A stretch of 64,000 nt of DNA from Phallusia mammillata (Eukaryota > Chordata > Ascidiacea > Phlebobranchia > Ascidiidae). Positions 1-11,457 of the stretch are shown here, in pieces (position 1 is the first letter of the stretch; each line of letters opens with the position of its first letter). A program made the translations under genes and the position numbers. The stretch spans positions 62,001 through 126,000 of the forward strand of contig QLIY01000209.1 in the NCBI GenBank assembly GCA_003260075.1, in the 5' to 3' direction. Below the pieces are notes generated by a model. That model had not been told where the DNA came from, did not search any database, and saw only the letters and a program-made list of their open reading frames with translations.

Positions 1-61
1 TTAGTACAAAATCCAAAGGAAATAAGCCATATGTAGCAAACCACACCAAAACAAAACCTAC

Positions 62-693
62 CCTGAGGGCAAACAGGTCCATTGTGAAAAACTTCCATTT
101 GCTAGTGTTTGGGCATCATAAGCGCACGTTTGCAACTGACAAAATGGGACCGAAGCTGCGATTATCTCGTGGTAATTCCTGAACCCTCCGGCGGGTGAAT
201 CGTACAGCCCAACTTGAACACAAGTGTCTGAAACATCCGTAATTGCTTGAAAATCGACGTTCGTGATAAGCGCTTGCCATGAACTAAGGTTTGTCGTGGT
301 GTTATTGGTTTGTATTCTTGGCAACTTTAAAATAGTTGCTCCACAATCTTCTTGCAGTTCCGTAGTATTACAGAATCTTTTATATATTCGTGCATAGAGA
401 GGTGTAAACGCATAAGTGCGGTTCGCACACTCATCCAAAAACTGGGGACAACTCCATCCCTGTAAAGTTTGTAGGTAACTCGTCAAGTTGCCCTTGTCTG
501 CCCAAGTATACTTGTGCTCAGTTTGCACATAGTCACAGCACTCCAGTTCTCTTGTACGATTGCCAACTGTATAACCACGTACATAAACACATTGTAGAGG
601 AGTGGGGTATTGCTTTCCAGTTTCGGCGATAACTTTGTTTTTCAATACCAGTACAACAATACAAATAAAACTGAAAATTTTAGTTAAATGCAT
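62..693 (-). CDS. Cys-rich ectodomain, first exon of a partial receptor-like gene (paralogue of the GPCR at 6800-9135)
   Basis: The reading frame starts at the ATG at 693-691 with a hydrophobic signal peptide (about residues 1-22) and continues for about 210 residues. It is rich in cysteines (a CC pair, then CP, EC, FC, DC, TC, FC, TC and TC) and in N-glycosylation sequons. It ends at a GTAGGT donor at 61-60 with two bases of an unfinished codon. The second exon of the GPCR at 6800-9135 ends in the same phase and at the same point of its domain (a C-[LI]-P-S motif just before the junction). Shared cysteine order and motifs such as CPQ, a YHEI/FHEI segment followed by PFC, and the W-x-C-x-PS end show the two are paralogues. 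The rest, presumably the seven-helix part, lies beyond the left edge. The Cys spacing is loosely like a Frizzled CRD, but that is not established. Function and ligand are unknown. Confidence 0.75.
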
Positions 694-1477
694 GTCTATG
701 CTACGAGATCGTTTCTAAAGTGGTTTCTAAAGACAGAAAACACGAACTGATATAAAACCTGAGAAGCTTTTTCGTCGAAAATCATTCTACCTCGATCCGC
801 GGGCTATTCTGCCTAATGCTAGTTACTTGAACATCATTGTAGATCTTATCCATATAATAAGCGCCTTGTCTTACCCGTAAAACTTACATAATTTTCATTC
901 CTGGTGCATCATTTTAAGTGTTGCGCCTTTTTACACTTAATTCTCAGTATAAAGTCCAAATAATGCAGTACGACACACAAGCGAGCAAATTTATCATATT
1001 GTCCCACAACGGGAAGTTATTTGTACGAAGGGGATAAATTTGTTACTGATGGCGTGGATAACGTTTTTCGTGCACGACCGTCTTGTCCCAGTTGACGCGT
1101 CAGTGGCTACGTCTTATTATTGGGCTAATTATAAAACGGGCCCAAAACTCTATTTTTATTTGCTACTTTTGTGCACATACGGAAATATTTACTTGGCTCC
1201 CATTCTACGAGACTCAGTATTTTTAATGTATGTCCTCTTTTAATGTATAATCTATTGCTTTATTAGCTCATGGTTGCAGACTTCGGGTACATGGGATTAG
1301 GATTATGTTTCCATCTTAAACAACGCTCTCCGTAAGCGTTTAAAGCTATCTTACATCGTCCAGAAGAAAAGTTAGAAAACAAAATAGACCTTTTTCCTGT
1401 TTTTCTGTAACTTTGTGATTTCAAGCATTCTTAACCGTCGTGTTCAAACGTCGTTGCCGCAAAAAACCTCGTCAAAA
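694..1477. other. Intergenic, upstream of the minus-strand ectodomain gene
   Basis: AT-rich non-coding DNA that would contain the promoter and 5' leader of the gene at 62-693. No exon with splice sites and protein-like composition was found on either strand. A 67-codon open frame at 1040-1243 has no recognisable similarity. Confidence 0.6.
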
Positions 1478-2485
1478 CATGTTTCCGAGTTATATTAGGT
1501 TGCAGCCTCATCACGCCACGCTAAGTTGAAACCAGACCATCCGACGCGCAGCTGTTCTTGGAACACAGATCGTCGTCATTCGCAAAGTTTTTCGTTCAAT
1601 TGTTCGCAAAGAAGTAAATCCAATGTTTCAATTTTAAATTTGTTTAGTGAAACCTGAACAGTATAAGTGTACTCAACCTCAAGTCACCATAATATGATTG
1701 ATTTCTGTCTGATAACTTTTTGCATGTTTCCATACTGTCAGTTTGATGAACCTTCTATTAACTTATATACATTACAGAAATGACAAGATATTTTTTTCGA
1801 CCGCAACGTAGCCTATGATACAAATATTATATACAGCAACTATGGAATATTGCTTTTCCATTTCGCATCATAACCGTTTAACCTCCTATGTAATTAACAT
1901 CGGTAATTCATTATAATTCTTCACTTAACTGGTGGAAAATAATCTACATTTAGGCTACTCACATTTCAAAGCTCACAATTGCTGTAAACACTATTTATTC
2001 TAATAGAGAAGCTTAAATGTTTTGTAATGAACCTGCCTTGCGTTGCGTATTTATTTCTCCTGTTTGTGCTAAGATGGATAAACTTTAATATCGGCCTGCA
2101 GGCATAACTTGACCACTGGCTTTTGTCACGTGACTGTGTGTGCGAATGGCGTAAATTAGGGTTCGTGGTGATCGATGCAAAATTTTTTAGCCGTTTTGAC
2201 GCCGTGGAGTGACTGCAGTACTAACGTGCTACTACCGATCTGCATCAGTCCTGTTAAAGTTTCTCGGGGAAAAAATAAGAGCTCTGTAGACACTTTAACT
2301 AAAACGAGCGATGACGAATTTTTAAGAAAGCTTTTAGGAGATTAGGGAAGCAAGGCTAAAAATATAGAAAACGTGGAATAGAAATATGTTTTGTATAGTC
2401 GATTTAAACGTTGCATATGAAACTGCTGCGCCGAAGTTAAATCAGAAAAACTTTTTTGACTAAAGTGCGTTGTTTTCTTGCGTAA
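1478..2485. repeat. Copy 1 of a 1.0-kb locus repeated across N gaps
   Basis: This 1,008-nt segment recurs almost base for base at 2487-3493, and its second half recurs at 4518-5066. Copy 1 ends exactly at the single N at 2486 and copy 2 begins immediately after it. The copies differ at a few sites, for example AGAGCTCTG here against AGACGTCTG in copies 2 and 3, and small T-run length changes. Each copy contains the palindrome GTCACGTGAC. No protein-coding exon is evident. Termination at a gap suggests contigs from different haplotypes placed in tandem rather than a true duplication. Confidence 0.85.
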
Positions 2486-2486
2486 N

Positions 2487-3493
2487 CATGTTTCCGAGTT
2501 ATATTAGGTTGCAGCCTCATCACGCCACGCTAAGTTGAAACCAGACCATCCGACGCGCAGCTGTTCTTGGAACACAGATCGTCGTCATTCGCAAAGTTTT
2601 TCGTTCAATTGTTCGCAAAGAAGTAAATCCAATGTTTCAATTTTAAATTTGTTTAGTGAAACCTGAACAGTATAAGTGTACTCAACCTCAAGTCACCATA
2701 ATATGATTGATTTCTGTCTGATAACTTTTTGCATGTTTCCATACTGTCAGTTTGATGAACCTTCTATTAACTTATATACATTACAGAAATGACAAGATAT
2801 TTTTTTCGACCGCAACGTAGCCTATGATACAAATATTATATACAGCAACTATGGAATATTGCTTTTCCATTTCGCATCATAACCGTTTAACCTCCTATGT
2901 AATTAACATCGGTAATTCATTATAATTCTTCACTTAACTGGTGGAAAATAATCTACATTTAGGCTACTCACATTTCAAAGCTCACAATTGCTGTAAACAC
3001 TATTTATTCTAATAGAGAAGCTTAAATGTTTTGTAATGAACCTGCCTTGCGTTGCGTATTTATTTCTCCTGTTTGTGCTAAGATGGATAAACTTTAATAT
3101 CGGCCTGCAGGCATAACTTGACCACTGGCTTTTGTCACGTGACTGTGTGTGCGAATGGCGTAAATTAGGGTTCGTGGTGATCGATGCAAAATTTTTTAGC
3201 CGTTTTGACGCCGTGGAGTGACTGCAGTACTAACGTGCTACTACCGATCTGCATCAGTCCTGTTAAAGTTTCTCGGGGAAAAAATAAGACGTCTGTAGAC
3301 ACTTTAACTAAAACGAGCGATGACGAATTTTTAAGAAAGCTTTTAGGAGATTAGGGAAGCAAGGCTAAAAATATAGAAAACGTGGAATAGAAATATGTTT
3401 TGTATAGTCGATTTAAACGTTGCATATGAAACTGCTGCGCCGAAGTTAAATCAGAAAAACTTTTTGACTAAAGTGCGTTGTTCTCTTGCGTAG
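2487..3493. repeat. Copy 2 of the 1.0-kb locus
   Basis: Near-identical to 1478-2485 with an offset of 1,009. Unlike copy 1 it continues to the right into unique-looking flank (3494-3763) that also follows copy 3. It contains the intact, empty version of the site that carries the hAT-like insertion in copy 3 (single TTCTAAGC at 3539-3546). Confidence 0.85.
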
Positions 3494-3763
3494 ACTGAAT
3501 TTGTTAATGCTTTTTTTTCATTTTCTTTTTTTTGTATTTTCTAAGCCATGTATAGAACTGGTATTGTTTTAATTATCCCGCTTTTGCCCAACGTACCATT
3601 TGCTTTGGTTTGCCTTAAGAAAATGAAGTCTATAATGGTGCAACAGAGCGGTCCTGTCAATCACCATGTAATTAAGAATTTATAACCTAACAATTATGAT
3701 AACAATCAACCTTGTAACGTGCGAGGTGCAAGTGTGTGACTGACACTTTCGTATCGTTAGGAA

Positions 3764-4138
3764 GTAGACAAAACTGTAACATTAAATTTTAATGTGTGAT
3801 TTTTACATGAAGAATTGTAAGTGTATGGCAACGACGTAAAAGACAGGCTTTGGTACAACTAAATTTATAGACGTAGAGTGAACCAATTTCAGGACACTAT
3901 CCAACGATTCGCAAAATCGCCCCCGGTCAGGGATGGTATATTATCCAACGGAGGATGTTTTTACGGTGGCCCACAAGTGCAATTCAACAACTTTTTGGCA
4001 GACATTTCTTTTTTCAGTGCAAACATTTCTTTTTCGATGCAAACATTTTTTTTAGTGCAAACAATTTTTTTGACGCAAACATTTATTTTTCAGTGCAAAC
4101 ATTTTAATTGACATCAAGTAAGAGCTACACGGCGTATC
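3764..4138. repeat. Tandem unit A, copy 1, with CAAACATTT minisatellite
   Basis: A unit beginning GTAGACAAAACTG that recurs at 4148-4516, separated by a run of ten G (4139-4148). Its 3' part (about 4003-4102) is a degenerate minisatellite with units of roughly 19-20 nt built on CAGTGCAAACATTT plus T-rich filler. The unit start also occurs at 5883, in the flank of copy 3. Short open frames here simply read through the minisatellite and are not genes. Confidence 0.8.
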
Positions 4139-4147
4139 GGGGGGGGG

Positions 4148-4516
4148 GTAGACAAAACTGTAACATTAAATTTTAATGTGTGATTTTTACATGAAGAATT
4201 GTAAGTGTATGGCAACGACGTAAAAGACAGGCTTTGGTACAACTAAATTTATAGACGTATAGTGAACCAATTTCAGGACACTATCCAACGATTCGCAAAA
4301 TCGCCCCCGGTCAGGGATGGTATATTATCCAACGGAGGATGTTTTTACAGTGGCCCACAAGTGCAATTCAACAACTTTTTGGCAGACATTTATTTTTCAG
4401 TGCAAACATTTATTTTTCGATGCAAACATTTATTTTTCAGTGCAAACATTTTATTTTCAGTGCCAACATTTATTTTTCAGTGCAAAAAAGTTTTTTGTTG
4501 CAAACTTTTTTTAAGC
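4148..4516. repeat. Tandem unit A, copy 2, with expanded minisatellite
   Basis: Near-identical repeat of 3764-4138, ending at the N at 4517. The CAGTGCAAACATTTATTTTT-type minisatellite (about 4376-4511) has more, and more regular, units than in copy 1. Substitutions relative to copy 1 include GACGTAGAG to GACGTATAG and ACGGTGG to ACAGTGG. Confidence 0.8.
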
Positions 4517-4517
4517 N

Positions 4518-5066
4518 AACAATCTACATTTAGGCTACTCACATTTCAAAGCTCACAATTGCTGTAAACACTATTTATTCTAATAGAGAAGCTTAAATGT
4601 TTTGTAATGAACCTGCCTTGCGTTGCGTATTTATTTCTCCTGTTTGTGCTAAGATGGATAAACTTTAATATCGGCCTGCAGGCATAACTTGACCACTGGC
4701 TTTTGTCACGTGACTGTGTGTGCGAATGGCGTAAATTAGGGTTCGTGGTGATCGATGCAAAATTTTTTAGCCGTTTTGACGCCGTGGAGTGACTGCAGTA
4801 CTAACGTGCTACTACCGATCTGCATCAGTCCTGTTAAAGTTTCTCGGGGAAAAAATAAGACGTCTGTAGACACTTTAACTAAAACGAGCGATGACGAATT
4901 TTTAAGAAAGCTTTTAGGAGATTAGGGAAGCAAGGCTAAAAATATAGAAAACGTGGAATAGAAATATGTTTTGTATAGTCGATTTAAACGTTGCATATGA
5001 AACTGCTGCGCCGAAGTTAAATCAGAAAAACTTTTTTGACTAAAGTGCGTTGTTTTCTTGCGTAAA
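4518..5066. repeat. Copy 3 (partial) of the 1.0-kb locus
   Basis: Starts directly after the single N at 4517, in the middle of the unit (equivalent to about 1938 in copy 1), and runs to the unit end. It then continues into the same right flank as copy 2, but with a 532-bp transposon inserted. It shares AGACGTCTG with copy 2. It is best read as the alternative haplotype of 2487-4516. Confidence 0.8.
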
Positions 5067-5110
5067 CTGAATTTGTGAATGATTTTTTTTTCATTTTCTT
5101 TTTTTGTATT

Positions 5111-5658
5111 TTCTAAACCAGTGGTTCTTAACCGGTGGGAAATTTCCCACTAGTGGGAAATTCAATGTTTTCGGTGGGAAATTATGTAAGCTTGCAAAGA
5201 GCAGACTCGGGCACAAAGTTCAAATCCGGCTTTAAATTAACCGTTGAAAGTTACTAAGATTGATTTTATCAAGGTTTACAAGACACATTCAAATTCAAAG
5301 GCTGTTTGTTACATCACAGAGATGACTAAAACCATCAATGACTTTGCTATTGTGCGCAAACAAAAGCCTTTCGTTTGTTGATTGTGATGCAATAAATGAC
5401 TAATGCAAGCAGAGCAGACTTTTCAGTATTCCAAAAAGTTTAATCTCTCCCAGAAGCACTTTTCAAACTAAAAAAGATTGCAGTATACCTTTAGGATTCA
5501 GACCAAATCGCTCCACAAAATTATTTCATAAAAGAAAATTTTTTGTTAACGTAGGGCACAAAACATGATTATAAAAATAACCAAGGGAGAAATTCGAAGT
5601 TGTTAATTGACTTTAGTGGGAAACCACAGCAAAAAGGTTAAGAACCACTGTTCTAAAC
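5111..5658. mobile_element. Non-autonomous hAT-like transposon (532 bp) with 8-bp target-site duplication
   Basis: The element occupies 5119-5650. Its termini are perfect 15-bp inverted repeats, CAGTGGTTCTTAACC on the left and the reverse complement on the right. It is flanked by identical 8-bp direct repeats TTCTAAAC at 5111-5118 and 5651-5658. The paralogous or allelic copy at 3539-3546 has only one such octamer (TTCTAAGC) and no insert, which is the pre-insertion site. An 8-bp duplication and CAGTGGTTCT-type ends are typical of the hAT superfamily. There is no transposase frame, so it is a MITE-sized derivative moved in trans. Confidence 0.92.
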
Positions 5659-6799
5659 CATGTATGGAATGGTATCGTTTTAATTATCCCGCTTTGCCCA
5701 ACGTACCATTTGCTTTGGTTTGCCTTAAGAAAATGAAGTATATTATGGTGCAACAGAGCGGTCCTGTCAATCACCATGTAATCAAGAATTCATAACTTAA
5801 CAATTATGATAACAATCAACCTTGTAACGTGCGAGGTGCAAGTGTGTGACTGACACTTTCGTATCGTTAGGAAGGGAGAAGTAGACAAAACTGTAACATT
5901 AAATTTTAATGTGTGATTTTTACATAAAGAATTGTAAGTGTATGGCAACGACGTAAAAGACAGGCTTTGGTACAACTAAATTTATAGACGTAGAGTGAAC
6001 CAATTTCAGGACACTATCCAACGATTCGCAAAATCGCCCCCGGTCAGGGATGGTATATTATCCAACGATGTTTTAAATTGATTGTAAAAATATTGGCAAA
6101 ATCCTATAGTTTAGCGTGGATTGGTCAGCACGATCGTGTAAAAGTTGGTGCATACTACACAAAAATGACCAAACGCTGACAATCAAGCAATCGAACATGT
6201 TACTGTCACACACGATTTCTTTACATGTTATCCAACAGAAGAAGAGCTGTAAGCAATAGAATCAAGCCTCAACACAGAAAAGGTTAATTGCTAGAAATTA
6301 GAAGCTAGATTTTTTTGGAGAGAGGTTTTTTGTTCTTTGCACCGGAAAGGATGAAAGGTTCAACGAGTTTTTTCGCTTTACTGAGTTTCAAGATAGGTCA
6401 TTTGTGCGGAGGGACAATTACTTTGGAGATGGATGGCCGATAAGGTGCGAAAAACGACAGAGAGAGATAAAAGGTGAAAGTTCGCGTGACAAAGTATTAT
6501 TGTTATAAATTGCGTGCAGGCAATACAGCAGGGCACAAGATTATGTTCGTATTGCTTCAATAACAGCAGTGCGCCCGACTGTAGTTTCTACCGCAGCTTG
6601 TTACAGTCAACCTGATTGTAGAAATATTCGATCAAGATATGACGTGGCCTAACTTCTTGCGTCAAATATTAGGTGTCACAATTGACCGCAGCCAGCTTGT
6701 TTTAAAACAATTTATGTAAAGTATGTGTTTCAGTTCATGGGTAAAATATATTCGATACAAATTAAACTCAGTTGTTTTTAGTCAGATATATAAAATAAA
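5659..6799. other. Right flank of copy 3 and upstream region of the GPCR gene
   Basis: 5659-6066 matches 3547-3763 and the start of tandem unit A. It diverges after TCCAACG, where the minisatellite-bearing haplotype continues differently. From about 6067 to 6799 the sequence is AT-rich, single-copy within the window, and would hold the promoter and 5' leader of the GPCR. A TATA-like ATATATAAAA lies just 5' of the ATG, too close to act as a core promoter for this start. No exon was recognised. Confidence 0.5.
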
Positions 6800-9135
6800 A
6801 TGGATATATCTCTATGGTATTTTTCCTTTGTGGGTATGGCCATTTTGCGAAGTGAAGTGATCGCAGTGACGGTGGAGAAATCAGGACTGTTGCGAAACGC
6901 GTCTGTAACACAAGAAAATGGTGAGAACATAATCAACAATTAAATCATTGAAGTACATAAAAGCATCAAGTCAATAAATAATAAGCTATAGCTCTGTATA
7001 CAGACAGTGCACACTGTTTCGACCTAACAGATCTCATTAGTGTAGCTGGTGACAAGTAAACCAGTTTCCCCTGTGGTTTATGCCAATGTTGTAGATTGTG
7101 GCATCAAACAGGATGGGTGAGGCAAGGCTTTATAGCCTGTTACTCCCAATGAACTGGAGTGTCGTTGGATGGCTACACTAATCAGAACTGTCTATCTCTT
7201 AGAACCAGCTGCACTGATGAGACCTAGGTCAAAACAGCGTGCACTGTCTGCAGCAAATCATTGAGGTTTGAACAATACATTTTTTGCAGTCAACATCCAG
7301 ACCTGCAAAATCGACAATAAAAACCCGTATTTGGGCAACCCACTTGAGCCAGAATGCTGCAACCAGACTTACGAACATTACCAAAAATACTGGGTACTAC
7401 ACTCAATTCACTTCGTCGAGTTTGTAGAAAAACTAAAGGAAGGTGGATGTCCCCAACTTGAAATCTTGTGCAAGGAAAGAGTTTTCGATTTTACTCGTTA
7501 CTCCTCGCTCGTGTACGACAGAACTTGCAACCGATCAGCATTTGAAGATCGATGTCTCCCTGTTGTCCAGGCTACTGTGGGACCCAATTACGTGAGCTGG
7601 AACTCGTCAATGGCAGCCTTGCGAAAGACCAACTTAACCCTGAAGTCTTTGGAAGATGAATGCATCCAAGTTGCTTTGTTCGACGCAGCGAGTTTGGCAA
7701 AAACCAAACCCTTTGGGTACTTTCATGAAATCAAACGACTATTTTTACCTTTTTGCGAGTTTGTCTGGTGCGGGGTAGACGCCGAAAACATCAATAGATT
7801 GGACGTTTCTGCTTGGCTATGTATTCCATCCTGGTAAGTGTTTAAAGTATAACATTTTTACTACTGTTTACTTTTAGTTTGTTCATGTGCGGTTGTGATA
7901 AATACTAAAAACTAAATAACATGAATTTCAGGCAGTTAGCAGTACAAACATATTTTTGACACAGGTGCAAAACCAGTTTGATCGTCATTGCAGTCTTTTG
8001 TGGCATCCTGGCAGCTGTTATTTTGTTCGCAAATGGTTTGGTTATTGTCACATTTTTGAACAACCACAAACTGCGGAACAGTCAGGGAATTTACAAGCTC
8101 AGTTTGGCGATTGCGGACCTCCTTGTAGGGGCTGTTGTCATACCGACATTTGCTTCTTCTCTCTTTAAAATAACCTCCTATAGAGAATATATGGGACAAC
8201 CTTATTACGACGTACCGAGGAACGCGAACGTTGTTAGGTTTGAAAACTTCACCAGGTACGACTCAATACCGCATTACCCTGGTGGAGGTGCTGCCAATCA
8301 TTTTGAACTGTGGTACTTGAACTTCGTTGGATTTATCACGACGTTTTCATTGTCAGTATCAATCTACACTCTTGCCATTGCGGGGATTGACCGATTAGCT
8401 GTTGTAAATTACCCACTAAAGTACACAAGAGACAAGGCAAAGAAATGGGCAAAAAGGGCATGTTTCGTTATTTGGATTCTTGCAATCGTGTGTTCTTGCG
8501 TCCCGATTTTTGAGAAAACTCTTCGATACGATTTAGTGGCGTCGGTTTTGATAACCCCCACAGGTGTTACGGCCCTATACCTTTACATTGTGGGTTTTGC
8601 TCTGCCCCTGCTGCTGTTGTGGAGCATTTCCATAGCAACATTGATCATTACTCTCAAGCACGGAAAGCAACGAAAGAAACTGCAAGGTCAGCTATCGCGT
8701 CAGGCAGGCAAACGTGCCTCAACAGAAGTGAGGTTGGCCAAAACTTTGATCATAATGGTTGGTGTGTTTACGCTAAGTATGGTCCCCGTTCTAGTTGCCA
8801 TTATAACGCCGTTCTTCTCAACAAGTATCAGTTTCATCAGGCCTCAATTACTTAATGCCCAGTCTGCGTCTGCCTTCAATACTTTCGAGTTTATCACTGT
8901 GGTTATTCTGTCGTGCAACAGTTTATGGAACATTTTCATTTACAACAGCCGGAACAAAGATTTCCGCAACGCGGCAGTGGGTACTTTACGCAAATTTAAA
9001 ATTCTATGCGGTTCCCGAGTGAGGTGGTTCATTCAGCGAAGTAGCAGATCACTTGCCTCAGTCACCTCAGCAACGAAAAGCACTAATCTGCCCAGCGTTT
9101 CTAAGGACAGATCTGTTGCTGATAGTCGTCTTTAG
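6800..9135 (+). CDS. Rhodopsin-like GPCR with a Cys-rich N-terminal ectodomain, 3 exons, 611 aa
   Basis: Exons 6800-6920, 7290-7833 and 7965-9135 join in frame. Exon 1 gives a signal peptide. Exon 2 (about residues 41-222) is a Cys-rich glycosylated domain homologous to the one at 62-693. Exon 3 encodes seven helices: TM1 (about 227-253) with ANGLVI, TM2 with LAIADLL, a DRL in place of DRY near residue 364, W in TM4, the FALP proline in TM5, a TM6 proline, and NSLWNIFIY in TM7. Oddities are a first extracellular loop of about 50 residues containing an NFT sequon, no cysteine at the usual start of TM3, isoleucine in place of the NPxxY proline, and no CWxP motif. It should be a plasma-membrane receptor coupled to G proteins. 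Ligand and subfamily are unknown. It points away from its paralogue at the left edge. Confidence 0.9.
7001..7250. mobile_element. Inverted-repeat MITE in GPCR intron 1
   Basis: The left end starts CAGACAGTGCAC and the right end is its reverse complement GTGCACTGTCTG. The similarity continues inward for about 50 nt with a few substitutions and a small indel (the segment with CTCATTAGTGTAGCTGGT on the left against CTCATCAGTGCAGCTGGT on the reversed right). The interior is about 150 nt without a coding frame. No convincing target-site duplication was found, so the superfamily is unassigned. Confidence 0.75.
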
Positions 9136-9820
9136 CAAAATGTTTTGCGTTAACCGTTTTGTTTACTGTTGCGCAATATTGTATCCTAGTAAATGTGATG
9201 TAGTGTATTTTGATGCATATGGTTTCATACGTTTGTGTTCGTTTCGGTTTCCAACGTTTTAACTTAATGCCACCCCTTTTGAGGATTTTTCCATGGAACC
9301 CGATCATCTGTTTTAGCTCTTTTTTTGTTCTCTTTTATGTCAACAAAAGCCGAAAAATCACTTTCATATTTATGTATCGTAACAAATGCTGTTGCTACAA
9401 AAAAACGGTCTGCTACGTATACTGTCCATAAAGTATAAATTACGAACTGATCTAAATAATGTTTACAATTAAAAAAATCATGTTCCTAAAAAGTGTTTCA
9501 GAAATAATTAATTTTACACTGAAAATTACATGAAATACACTGAAACAATTTAGTTTGCATTGGACAAAAAACGTTTAGGATTTACTGATTTAACCAGAGT
9601 CAAAATGCAGTGGCTCTGATTTTACAAAGTTCCAAAACATAAAAATACAAAAATTTTTTTTTTTTTTACAAAAATTCCCTAATCCAATGAGCAAAGGCGA
9701 GAGAGTGTTCTTTCGCGGTCACGTTCGTAAAAAGATTAGTTGCACTTTGCTTACCAGTTTTTGCAATCGTAAATTATAGTTTCGAATGGCTTTTAAGTGT
9801 CATGCCTGCGTCGTAATAAC
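9136..9820. other. Intergenic between the GPCR and mitofusin
   Basis: Contains the GPCR 3' UTR and the mitofusin 5' region. It includes a long T-run near 9655-9667. A stop codon (TAA at 9794-9796) lies in frame upstream of the mitofusin ATG. No canonical AATAAA was noticed close to the GPCR stop. Confidence 0.5.
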
Positions 9821-11457
9821 ATGATGAAAATGGAAAGAGCTGGACCCATGGGCGATATGGCTTCCCCATTAAAGCACTTTACAAACGCAAAGAAAAAAAT
9901 TAACAATATTTTTTCCGACATTGCCTCATATATTGAGGAATTTGGAGAATTTATTGACGATGTTGGAAACAGTGATGAAAACCTTATTATTGACGAGGTG
10001 AGCATGTTTGTTTGTTGTTTTATAAAATTGTGCACAACAGATTGTTAAAAAGATTTGTCGTGTCTGGCCTTTTATTTCAATTAAGACTTAACATGAAATG
10101 TTATGTTTAAACTCACTTTTAAACACCAATTAGTTTCTCTCTGTGACATAACACTGAACACTGTGTTCAATGGAATGTTTATTTCTTATCCTAAAATCTT
10201 AATATGACCCACAACACGAACTAAGTTTGATAACCTGAATATAAGGTTTTAATAAGCCTGAATCGTTAAGGTTCTATGAAAGCATGGTAAATACCATGGG
10301 GTTTATGCAGGGTTAGGTAACAAGTCCTATCAGTTGAGTCTCAAGTCAAGGAGTTTTTAAAAACTTTACTATTTTTACTGCAAATACTAAGTCTTGACAT
10401 GTACTGCATTCGTTTAAACCAAGCGACAACTACAACGCTTAATGCCAGCGAAAGAAAGTTTTTGCATGTGGCAGCAACTAATTCATTCATGATAATTAAT
10501 AAAATATAACTATGCATCACACAGGATCAGATCGTCTGTTAGAAAATTTCCATTTTGTTGGTAATATACCGAGTCCGAGTCAAGTCTTATGTCACATCAC
10601 TAACTCAAGTCTCCCCATCACTGGGTTTACAGGTGATAACAAGATTAGGAACCACTACTTTATGGTTTAGCCCAGGGGTGTCCAACCTTTTTGGCCAAAG
10701 GGCCACATGCGGTTTACGAATGATTGCGCGGGCCACTTGAACGTTACTGTTAATTTGGAATCTTAGAAATAGCTGTCTTATAATTTCTAATTAAAATTCT
10801 CACACCAAAATTATAATCTTAGAAATTTACAATTATAAGAACAATAAACACACCAAGATATAGTTAAGTCAACAAAGTATTTACCACACGTCGACGTTTC
10901 AATGTGAAGTTTGACACTGTTTTTCTCTAACAAGTTTGGCAATATTCGGTGAGATGGACGATGGAGAAATGCAAAGCGATTTTTCCATATTGCTGTCAGA
11001 AATTACTGATCCTACAGGGGATTTAAGTCACATGTCAACCTTTCTTGGAAAGTTCTGTTAGCGTTACTTGCTTTTTGTTTCCTGTTTGGCATAATCTATA
11101 TCACTGCAGAGTGCGGAAGATGTTTTACTGCTAAATGCGTTTTGCGCGAGTCGCTGATACCAGATGTATCTCAATGAACCAAGAAACATTACTGACTGAC
11201 TCTTGAAGCACGAGTCAGATTGTGACGTAACAATGTAGAAATTGTGATGCGTAACAATGCGCATTGTGACGCAATAAAAGTAACTTGAACAGTTGTGTAT
11301 TACTACTCTATTAACAAAGAAATAAAGCAATCAATAAATGCCAATTTTTCGGAATGAAAGTTCGTCATAAATTACGTAGGCGATTAAGCTGCCACTATAA
11401 GTCATTTCAAAAGATACCACGCGGGCCACTCAGAACCTTCCTGTGGGCCACATGTGG

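Noticed and set aside
3878..4567. Frames of 64-101 codons with FSVQTFIF-like repeats
   Set aside because: Translations of the CAAACATTT minisatellite, not genes.
5210..5230. tRNA B-box-like GTTCAAATCC inside the hAT-like element
   Set aside because: No A box at the right distance and no cloverleaf.
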